Origin: Ilyomonas limi
GTDB lineage: Bacteria > Bacteroidota > Bacteroidia > Chitinophagales > Chitinophagaceae
Assembly (NCBI RefSeq): GCF_005233845.1
Contig: NZ_SZQL01000003.1
Coordinates: forward strand, 1 to 64,000
DNA length: 64,000 bases
Direction of reading: 5' to 3'
Part shown: positions 10,722 to 18,264 of the stretch, in pieces
Position numbering within the stretch: the first letter of the stretch is position 1
Layout: each line of letters opens with the position of its first letter
Translations under genes and position numbers: made by a program
Notes under the pieces: model-generated
The model's database searches: none
What the model was told of the DNA's origin: nothing
The model's input: only the letters and a program-made list of their open reading frames with translations

Positions 10722-12722
10722 ATGAAACATAAGAAACAATATAAAAAGAGAAGTTATTTACTACCATTATTTTTTATCCTTATTTATTGCAATGCCTGGA
10801 GTAAAGATACTTTACAGGTAGTTTCTCCTTCGGGCAATATTGCAGTGAAGGTTTGGATGGGTAAGCAGTTGCAATATCAGATTCTATATGATAATAAAAC
10901 CATTCTCGCACCTTCATCAATAGATTTTTTATTAGACAAAAACAGGTCTCTTTCTTACAACAATACTATTAAATCGTCTTCTATAAAAAAAGTCAGGGAA
11001 CAAATTATCTCTCCGGTTCCTGAGAGAAGAAGGGTGATACCAGATGTATATACTATTTTATCTATTACATTCAAACAACCCTATAAGGTTGATTTCAGGG
11101 TGTATGATGATGGAGTTGCTTATCGTATTTCAACTATGTTTAAAGATTCCATTTATGTAAATAATGAGGTGGCAGCGTTTGCTTTTCCCGGCACTCCATC
11201 TGCTTATTTTCCACAGGTAAAGAAGCGGGAAGATGCTGATATCTTTCATACCAGTTTTGAAGAGGAGTATCCACTGAGAAGAATAGATACCATTGCCGAT
11301 GGCGTTATCGGTTATTCACCTATACTTGTTGCTCCCGAATCGAACCCTAAGATTGCCATCACAGAGTCTGATTTGGAAGATTACCCCGGCATGTTTATCG
11401 GCGGCACCGGCTCTTCTACTTTAAAGGGCGTATTTGCAGGGTATCCACTTGAAGAAAAATCTACAGATGCGCTTTATTCACAGATGGTTGTTACTAAACG
11501 GGCTCCTTATATTGCAAGAACTTCCGGTACAAGAAGCTTTCCGTGGAGAGCGTTGTTGATTGCTAAAGAAGATAAGGATTTACCTAATAATGACCTGGTG
11601 TATAAATTAGGTGCACCATCGAGAATTGGTGATGCTTCTTGGGTGCAGCCAGGTAATCTTACGGATGAATGGATTATTGATATTAATCTTTTCAACGTGC
11701 CTTTCAGGGCTGGTCTTAATACAGCATCTTACAAGTATTATATTGATTTTGCAAAGCGGTTCGGCTTTGACCGTATTATGATGGATGCCGGCTGGAGCGA
11801 CAATAACGACCTGTTTAAGATAAATCCGGATATTAACATGGATACGCTTGTTGCTTACGCGAAAGAAAAAGGTATTAAAATAAGCATGTGGACCCTGTCA
11901 AAAACACTTGACAGGCAGTTGGACAGCGCGCTGGATCAATTCAATAAGTGGGGCGTTAATTTTATTATGACCGATTTTATGGACCGCGATGATCAGAAAA
12001 TGGTAAACTTTTATCACCGGATAGCAAAAGCCTGCGCGGAGCATAAAATTATGATCATGTATCATGGTGCTTTTCCTCCTAAAGGATTCAACCGCACTTA
12101 TCCCAATGCAGTAGCAAGGGAAGGCGTGCTGGGTTCAGAATTTAATATGTGGAGCAACAGGATAACGCCGGAGCATGACGTAACACTACCTTTTACCCGC
12201 ATGCTCGCCGGTGGCTTTGATTATGAGCCGGGATTACTTAATAATGCTACAAAAAAGGTTGTAAGACCTATTTCTGGCACTGTAACCAGTCCCGGCACAC
12301 GTTGCCATCAACTTGCCATGTTTATCGTGTATGATAGCCCGATGCAGATATTTTCGGGTAATCCATCTGAAGGAATGCGCGAACCGGAATTTATGGAACT
12401 GCTTGGAAACCTTCCAACCTGTTGGGATGAAACGGTCATTACAGATGCGAAGGTTGGAGCGTATATTGTTTCAGCAAGACAAAAAGGCAATGATTGGTTT
12501 GTTGGCGGAATGAGTAACTGGACGGAAAGAGATGTGATTGTAAAATTTGATTTTTTGGGAGAAGGAAATTATACAGCAACAATTTGTAAGGATGGCATCA
12601 ATGCAGACCGGTATGCAGCAGATTATGTGCTGCAGAAAGATGTGCAGGTGAAGAAGAATGACGAAATGAAAATTCATCTGGCGCCGGGAGGTGGATTTTT
12701 AATTAAGCTCAGCAAACAATAA
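10722..12722 (+). CDS. GH97-family retaining alpha-galactosidase-like enzyme
   Basis: A 666-residue protein with signal peptide (YLLPLFFILIYCNAWS). The N-terminal beta-sandwich (DTLQVVSPSGNIAVKVWM) and the catalytic barrel (GFDRIMMDAGWS) are those of glycoside hydrolase family 97. In GH97 the inverting SusB-like alpha-glucosidases use a glutamate base, while retaining alpha-galactosidases use an aspartate nucleophile. Here the key strand reads IMTDFMDRDDQ, placing Asp418 at the nucleophile position, and Glu467 in AREGVLGSE is the likely acid/base. I therefore infer a retaining alpha-galactoside-type activity. The C-terminal beta-domain is intact. It sits in the utilisation locus 300 bp after the GH36-like gene. 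Confidence 0.88.
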   Translation: MKHKKQYKKRSYLLPLFFILIYCNAWSKDTLQVVSPSGNIAVKVWMGKQLQYQILYDNKTILAPSSIDFLLDKNRSLSYNNTIKSSSIKKVREQIISPVPERRRVIPDVYTILSITFKQPYKVDFRVYDDGVAYRISTMFKDSIYVNNEVAAFAFPGTPSAYFPQVKKREDADIFHTSFEEEYPLRRIDTIADGVIGYSPILVAPESNPKIAITESDLEDYPGMFIGGTGSSTLKGVFAGYPLEEKSTDALYSQMVVTKRAPYIARTSGTRSFPWRALLIAKEDKDLPNNDLVYKLGAPSRIGDASWVQPGNLTDEWIIDINLFNVPFRAGLNTASYKYYIDFAKRFGFDRIMMDAGWSDNNDLFKINPDINMDTLVAYAKEKGIKISMWTLSKTLDRQLDSALDQFNKWGVNFIMTDFMDRDDQKMVNFYHRIAKACAEHKIMIMYHGAFPPKGFNRTYPNAVAREGVLGSEFNMWSNRITPEHDVTLPFTRMLAGGFDYEPGLLNNATKKVVRPISGTVTSPGTRCHQLAMFIVYDSPMQIFSGNPSEGMREPEFMELLGNLPTCWDETVITDAKVGAYIVSARQKGNDWFVGGMSNWTERDVIVKFDFLGEGNYTATICKDGINADRYAADYVLQKDVQVKKNDEMKIHLAPGGGFLIKLSKQ

Positions 12723-12824
12723 GACTTTTTGAAAGCCAGCATATTTTGTGGCCGGCGTTTTCATGCAGGCGAATAAGTTAGTATTGTTATGTACGTTGAA
12801 CTATTATAAATCACCATCAATATT

Positions 12825-14672
12825 ATGGATAGAAGAGAAGCCTTGTGCGAATTAGGAACGTTGCTTGGCGCAGCTATTATTCCCGCTCATTTACCAACAC
12901 CGGATGCAAGCTCCGCGAAACAAAATACAGATGTAACGAGTAACTCTTCCAGAAAGAGAAATGTGCTGTCTGAAAATTGGAAATTTGGGGCAGATATTAA
13001 GGATATTGGTGAAAAGGAGCATTGGTTTAAAAAAGACTTCAACGGCTGCGACTGGGGCAAGGTACAGGTTCCCTTTCCCTGGGATTGTTATGAAACCGCA
13101 CTGTGGCAATATGAAGGTATTGGCTGGTACATGACCACCATACATCCGGATGATTTTATCAACAATAAAAGAAATAGTATCCTTTTCCACAGGGTGATGT
13201 ATTACAGCAAAGTATGGCTCAATGGAGCATTTATTGGTGAGAATATTGGCGGTTACCTTCCTTTTGATTTTAATATCACCCATCATCTGAAGCCGGGAGT
13301 AGAGAACACGTTAGTATTGAGAGTGGATAATAAGCCAAGACCGGAATGGTTGCCGGGTGCTAAACAAATTGAATGGATCCAGTACGGCGGCATATTAGGC
13401 AAAGTAGAGCTGATAAATACAGCATATACTTACATAGAAGATCTTGCTATACGGACTACACTTAAAAACGCGGGAGCGCTGATCAGTTGCATCGTCAACG
13501 TAGCCAATGAAAGCAATGATGCTTCCGAAATGAAACTGGATCTGGCTATAGCAAAAAAAGAAGTTATTATCAGTAAAACAGTGGATATCCGGCTAAAGCC
13601 AAACAAAAACACTACGGTGAATATAGATCTGGCTTTGGATAATCCGGATGTATGGTCGCCTGATAGCCCGGCATTATATACCGCAACAGCAACCCTGAGA
13701 AAGAACGGCGAAATTATTGATGACTTAACCGAGCGCTTCGGCATCAGGGAATTGCGTGTTGAGGGTACTTCCATTATGTTGAACGGTAAACCGATTCATA
13801 TAAAAGGGGTAAACCGCTACGACGATTATGACAGATACGGCCCGGTGGTACCCGAAAAGCTTTTACGTGAAGAACTGGCATTGATGAAAAGTATTGGAAT
13901 AAACTTCATACGGATGCATTATCCTCAGTCGCCCAATTTATTATCACTGTATGATGAATACGGCTTTATGGTGATGGAAGAGAATACGATGTGCTGGTGG
14001 GGAGTAAACTGGTTTGGTGAAGCGACGCAAAGTGCAGACATTCTTCAATTTGCTAAACCTGCTCTTACAAAAATGATTAAGAGGGACAAGAATCATCCTG
14101 CAATCGTTTTCTGGAGCATGGCGAATGAATCTGCCACAGACAATGCGGTGGGAATAAAGGTAATGCGCGATCTGCTAACTCAGGCAAAAGGGATTGACCC
14201 TACCCGCCTGGTAACATTTGTTGTCAACGGAAGTCCTAAAGCGCATCTTGCCTTTGATCAGGCCGATATTGTTTGCATCAATAAATACCCTGGTGTATTT
14301 GGCGATACAACCTGCAATCATTTTTCGGATATTGAAAGATTGGGCTATGAACCTTTAGTAAAAGAACTTAAAGAACATCGGAATAGCTTCACCAAGCCCA
14401 TTGTTATTACAGAATTTGGAACGCAGGGAATAAAAGGCATTCATGGCGATATTTCCTATTCAGAGGAGTTCCAGGCTGCATATATAGAGCGGATATGGGA
14501 GGGGATTAAAAGTGTTCCCGGTATAGCAGGTGGCGTGTTATGGTGTTGGGCCGATTACTTTCACAGAAAATATTTCATTACTTACGCCGCCTATGGTCCT
14601 TACGGTGTGGTTACAGTTGACCGGAAAGCCAAGCAATCTCTTGAAACATTGACACGAATGTATAAAGCGTAG
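12825..14672 (+). CDS. GH2-family beta-galactosidase/beta-glucuronidase-like enzyme
   Basis: A 615-residue protein. The N-terminus MDRREALCELGTLLGAAIIP resembles a twin-arginine signal, so export as a folded protein is likely. The order is sugar-binding jelly roll (residues about 45-195, with VWLNGAFIGENIGGYLPFDF), immunoglobulin-like domain (about 200-310) and TIM barrel (from about 315, KGVNRYDDYDRYGPV). Acid/base is Glu435 in FWSMANES; nucleophile is Glu530 in VITEFGTQG. Both GH2 catalytic glutamates are present. The compact length without extra C-terminal domains resembles beta-glucuronidase and small beta-galactosidases. Exact sugar specificity is not decided by the sequence. Last recognisable gene of the utilisation locus, 102 bp after GH97. 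Confidence 0.88.
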   Translation: MDRREALCELGTLLGAAIIPAHLPTPDASSAKQNTDVTSNSSRKRNVLSENWKFGADIKDIGEKEHWFKKDFNGCDWGKVQVPFPWDCYETALWQYEGIGWYMTTIHPDDFINNKRNSILFHRVMYYSKVWLNGAFIGENIGGYLPFDFNITHHLKPGVENTLVLRVDNKPRPEWLPGAKQIEWIQYGGILGKVELINTAYTYIEDLAIRTTLKNAGALISCIVNVANESNDASEMKLDLAIAKKEVIISKTVDIRLKPNKNTTVNIDLALDNPDVWSPDSPALYTATATLRKNGEIIDDLTERFGIRELRVEGTSIMLNGKPIHIKGVNRYDDYDRYGPVVPEKLLREELALMKSIGINFIRMHYPQSPNLLSLYDEYGFMVMEENTMCWWGVNWFGEATQSADILQFAKPALTKMIKRDKNHPAIVFWSMANESATDNAVGIKVMRDLLTQAKGIDPTRLVTFVVNGSPKAHLAFDQADIVCINKYPGVFGDTTCNHFSDIERLGYEPLVKELKEHRNSFTKPIVITEFGTQGIKGIHGDISYSEEFQAAYIERIWEGIKSVPGIAGGVLWCWADYFHRKYFITYAAYGPYGVVTVDRKAKQSLETLTRMYKA

Positions 14673-15222
14673 GATATGATCTTTCGATTATAGTTTTAGT
14701 GATTGTGTAGTCAGAACATAAATAAAATTACATACTTCAATAACAGATACTGCTATTTCACTGCAGCATCAGAATCGGCTTAAAGAAAAATATGGTTCAA
14801 TGGACTTAACACATGCAGGAGAAGTTGATTATTGCGAAACAGGAGGCAAAAATGTGTTACTTACAGAACAATACAGAAGAAAGTATTTACCTGTTATACA
14901 TAAAAGTGCAGGAACAACTTTACATCTTCCTGTAAAGTAATTTGAGTTTTGGTATCAGCTTTTAAACGTTCTGCTATCATACCTGAAGATTCTTCCTGCA
15001 CTTTTATGGATGTAAAATAGTTATAGTTATAATATTGAGACAATTGCTTGTATCCGGCAATTATTTAAAAGTAGGATAACACATCAAACTGCACGATATT
15101 TTGGTAGAACAATCAGCTTAAATTGTTTTTATATATTATTAAAATTATAAAGCGCTGTATTATAAACATCTTTTTAAGATAATAGGAATAGCTGGTTTGA
15201 ATTACTTCTTTAAAGTATAAGC
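14673..15222. other. Gene-poor region with remnants
   Basis: No intact gene. A 70-codon open frame without a credible start ends at 14940 (its tail reads YLPVIHKSAGTTLHLPVK) and may be a gene remnant; I do not recognise it. A 15-bp inverted repeat flanks the following about 80 bases. Confidence 0.4.
14899..15008. repeat. 15-bp inverted repeat pair
   Basis: cataaaagtgcagga (14899-14913) recurs as its exact reverse complement at 14994-15008, separated by 80 bases. A small hairpin (actttaca / tgtaaagt) sits just inside the left arm. The right arm has no open frame. It could be the footprint of a small inverted-repeat element or a duplicated fragment. Confidence 0.5.
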
Positions 15223-15462
15223 TTAGAGCATTAGTGTAGCATTATTTTCATTTATAGTATATAATTTAAAGTTGTTACTATTTTCAATGCCATTATCATC
15301 CAAAGTACTCACTGATGGAATATCCAGTATTAAATTTTCTATATCCTGGTCTGTAATGGGCACCTCAGGATGTTCCATGTGGTATTTTATCAGTTGCCTC
15401 GGAGTGAACCGGATTATGTTACTATTTTGGTTGTACGATGTAGTATCTGCACTGCTTTTCAT
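15223..15462 (-). CDS. Small hypothetical protein (79 aa)
   Basis: An uninterrupted frame with a plausible ATG at 15462. The predicted protein is hydrophilic, with no signal peptide or membrane segment; the central part FTPRQLIKYHMEHPEVPITD and the acidic QDIENLILDIPS look helical. I do not recognise the family. It lies in a decayed region, so a real short gene and a chance frame are both possible. The amino-acid composition (no rare-codon clusters, balanced charge) mildly favours a real gene. Confidence 0.45.
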   Translation of the reverse strand: MKSSADTTSYNQNSNIIRFTPRQLIKYHMEHPEVPITDQDIENLILDIPSVSTLDDNGIENSNNFKLYTINENNATLML

Positions 15463-15670
15463 GGCGCAAATTTAGTGGATACAAACGCTAAATAATATCA
15501 TTTGCAGGTTTCTTAAAAAAGACAGCATCAGGTGTCTTGGCGTTGCTGATGTTTGCTTTACATAAAAAATGAAGAGAATGCTTATTAAAAAGCAGTCTAG
15601 AAATTTTCTTGCGATTGGTTTATAATACTACAAAAAATTAATATGTCTCTAAAGGATGGTTTAAGATTGA

Positions 15671-15778
15671 AGCTTTTTACAGGCACCATATTCTAAGTAT
15701 CCCAACACTCAACTTGTAAACACCACCTTTAGTTTTGATGATACTTATAAACCCGATGTTTATTTGGTAGAGGCATAA
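15671..15778 (+). pseudogene. C-terminal remnant of an unidentified protein
   Basis: A 35-codon frame opens just after a TGA and ends at 15776-15778. It has coding character, with TTFSFDDTYKPDVYLVEA as its last residues, but no start. A well-formed terminator lies 66 bases downstream on the same strand, as expected for the 3' end of a former gene. I do not recognise the protein. Confidence 0.4.
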
Positions 15779-15843
15779 GAGTAATGAACCAAAATTGCCT
15801 CACCTGATAAGGCAATAACTTTAATTGTAATTAAACTAATAAA

Positions 15844-15878
15844 CAGGTTGCCTTACTGTAGAAGGCGACTTGTTTTTA
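15844..15878 (+). terminator. Rho-independent terminator
   Basis: An 11-bp stem with two G-U pairs (15844-15854 with 15862-15872), loop actgtag, followed by a T5 run. On the plus strand it follows the gene remnant at 15671-15778, and nothing intact uses it now. Confidence 0.7.
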
Positions 15879-15975
15879 AATTTTCGCTGCATAAAACAGT
15901 GATGAATAGCGGCTTAGTAAGCAATTAAGAGCCTTATTTATTAAATCATTTCAGGTATCGTAACTTTAGCTGTCT

Positions 15976-16251
15976 TCACCTTTTGGTAACTTTTGCTTTT
16001 TTAGCAGATAAATTTTTTGTGCTTGCTGCTTTGCCAGCATCGGCTTTCTTCTTTGCCCTTTTCAGTACAGCATCGCTGTGGATGCCTTGGAGCAATACTT
16101 TCACTGCTTTTTTCAACCGGCGGCTAAATTTCTTATCACCCAGGGTAACCTTCATTTTGGGAAGGGCAATTTGTAATTTATCAGTTATGGCTTTCCTCAT
16201 CTCCTTTTTGCTATGGAGCACATTTACTTTCGTTTGATTATTGCCGGCCAT
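15976..16251 (-). CDS. Small, very basic hypothetical protein (91 aa)
   Basis: The protein is about 30 percent Lys plus Arg. The first half (MRKAITDKLQIALPKMKVTL, then GDKKFSRRLKKAVKVLLQGI) is amphipathic and helical. The tail is a Lys/Ala-rich low-complexity segment (KRAKKKADAGKAASTKNLSA, then KKAKVTKR) like histone-H1-type bacterial nucleoid proteins. I infer DNA or RNA binding from composition only. A frame on the opposite strand spans nearly the same bases, but its hydrophobic product mirrors Lys codons read backwards, so the minus-strand reading is preferred. Confidence 0.65.
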   Translation of the reverse strand: MAGNNQTKVNVLHSKKEMRKAITDKLQIALPKMKVTLGDKKFSRRLKKAVKVLLQGIHSDAVLKRAKKKADAGKAASTKNLSAKKAKVTKR

Positions 16252-16330
16252 TGGTTTATAATTTAAAATGATAACACAAATTTAATATTGAAAACCAGCT
16301 TTCCATTTTAATTCTTTAGTTTAATTCAAT

Positions 16331-16615
16331 TCATTTACACTTATCAGTGATGATGTACATATCTACTATCCGCCTGCAATAATGATGGGATGCCAAGAAG
16401 ATTTAGCGGCTTTTCATTAAGCGCTTTTATTATAACCAACAAAGTACTGCCGGAGCTTGATAATGGCAAACAGGCATGGATATTTCATGGTGATGTATTT
16501 GACATAACCATACAGCATTCTAAATGGCTGGCAAAGCTAATAGGCAACAGGTTACGATATATTAATCCTCATTAACGGTTTCGTCAATTTCATATCAGAG
16601 GCGGTATTTCTATAG
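16331..16615 (+). pseudogene. Decayed LpxH-like (UDP-2,3-diacylglucosamine diphosphatase family) phosphoesterase
   Basis: Three pieces of a calcineurin-like phosphoesterase lie in different frames. The first piece gives LISDDVH followed by MMGCQEDLAAF, resembling the ISDVHLG metal motif and GCQA region. The second piece (about 16390-16545) gives KQAWIFHGDVFDITIQHSKW, the characteristic HGDVFD motif. After a frameshift near 16545 the third piece continues as GYDILILINGFVNFISE up to a TAG at 16613. The middle of the enzyme, including the GDFWD-type motif, is missing. At least two frameshifts and an internal deletion make it non-functional. In Bacteroidota such enzymes serve lipid A synthesis; an intact copy elsewhere is presumably needed. 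Confidence 0.7.
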
Positions 16616-16773
16616 TTAAGGCTTTATTATTCCTGCTTTTCCTTGCTAAGAAATAATTCTTTCAAGCTGCTATTTTATTATTATCTTTTCCATCATAGTA
16701 CAAGGGCTTACAATTACTAAAGTAGTTTAAACAGTAGTAAAAAACAAAGCAGTGTCTCACTAAAAAGTTCAAT

Positions 16774-18241
16774 ATGAATTGGCTGCTTATTTATGAGATT
16801 GCTTACATTGTTATTCTTATCCTGGTATGTTTACGTATTATTTATGATACCCGAAGCACCATTAAAACGCTGGACTATCTGCTGTTTACAATTTTTGTTC
16901 CTTTTGCAGGTATGATATTTTCTTTTCGGGATTAATTACCGTAACAAAAAAATGTACAGCAAAAAACTTTACGAAAATGAAGACCTGGCAAAAAAATTAA
17001 AAGAAGATTTATATAAATATTCCAAGCAAACCTTTAATGAAAGCGATGCTACTGTTCAAAGCAATAAAGAATTGGCCTATATGCTGGTAAGGGATACAAA
17101 CAGTCCTTTAACTGCAAATAATGCTGTAAAAGTTTTGGTGAACGGAGAAAATAAATTTCCTGAAGTGCTGGAAGCATTAAGCAAAGCAAAAAATCATATT
17201 CATATTGAATACTACATTTATGAAGACGGCGAAACAGGAAGGGCAATTGAAAAACTCATCATTCAAAAAGCAAAAGAGGGCGTAACAGTCAGATTTATTT
17301 ACGATGATTTTGGAAGCCGTTCAATTTGAAGAAATTTAGTGCACCGGCTTAGAGCCAATGGTGTAAAAGCCTTTCCTTTTTTGAAAATTTATTTTATTTT
17401 GAAAATTTATTTTATTGCCTTTGCTAACCGCCTTAACTACCGTAATCATCGAAAAATAATTATTGTAGATGGAAACACTGGTTTTGTTGGTGGCATTAAC
17501 GTTAGTGACAGGTATATCAATAAACCTGGTGATACAAAACTTTTCTGGCGGGATACTCATTTGCGTATTGATGGGCCGGGCGTGCAATATCTGCAATATC
17601 TTTTTTTATGCGATTGGAACTTTTGCGCCAATAAAAAATTACAGCCTGACCAATTGTTTTTTCCGAAGGAAGATAAAAATGTGCTGCGTGATAATAAAGT
17701 GGTTCAGATAGCAGCCAGTGGTCCTGATTCTGAAACACCAACTATTTTATTTTCAACTTTACAAGCTATAAACCTGGCGACAAAAGAAATTCTTATTACA
17801 ACTCCTTATTTCATTCCCGGAGAAAGTTTGCTCGATGCGCTTATTATTGCTTCTCTTGGTGGTGTTTCGGTAAAGCTGTTAGTGCCCGGAATATCGGATT
17901 CCTTCCTTGTAAACTTTGCTGCACGGTCTTATTATAATGACCTGCTAAATGCAGGCGTTGAAATTTATCAATATACCAAAGGATTCGTTCATGCCAAGAC
18001 GTAAGTTGCAGACAAAAAGATTGCGATTGTTGGCACAGCCAATATGGATTTCAGGAGCTTCGATTTAAACTTTGAAGTTAATGCGATTGTTTATGATAGT
18101 GATATAGCCAAAACGCTCACTGAAGTTTTTTACGAAGATTTAAAAGAAGCAGAAAGAATTGATGCGGCAGCCTGGAGCAGCCGTTCTATATATAAGCAAA
18201 TGCTTGAAAAAACAGCAAGGCTTGTATCACCGATGTTATAA
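16774..18241 (+). pseudogene. cls: Cardiolipin synthase (phospholipase D superfamily) pseudogene
   Basis: The N-terminal membrane segments start at ATG 16774 (MNWLLIYEIAYIVILILVCL, then LDYLLFTIFVPFAGMIF). A frameshift near 16900-16925 separates this from FGINYRNKKMYSKKL, which continues in the frame of 16952. That frame is interrupted by TGA at 17327-17329 (after DFGSRSI) and TAA at 18002-18004 (inside the second HKD motif), yet homology runs through to 18241. Both phospholipase D motifs are recognisable: HRKIIIVDGNTGFVGG and HAKT, stop, VADKKIAIVGTANMDFRS. An exact 18-bp tandem duplication (17381-17416) adds six residues. Full length is close to that of intact Cls, so the gene died recently. 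Confidence 0.9.
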
Positions 18242-18264
18242 CTTTAAGATATATACAATCCAGT

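Noticed and set aside
10532-10732. 66-codon frame before the GH97 gene
   Set aside because: Overlaps the GH97 start, spans a palindromic repeat and has low-complexity content.
15983-16237. 84-codon plus-strand hydrophobic frame
   Set aside because: Mirror of the Lys-rich codons of the minus-strand gene 15976-16251; composition is an artefact.
17327-18004. Possible recoding of TGA and TAA within the cls gene
   Set aside because: Two different stop codons plus a separate frameshift upstream, and no recoding element; ordinary pseudogene decay is simpler.
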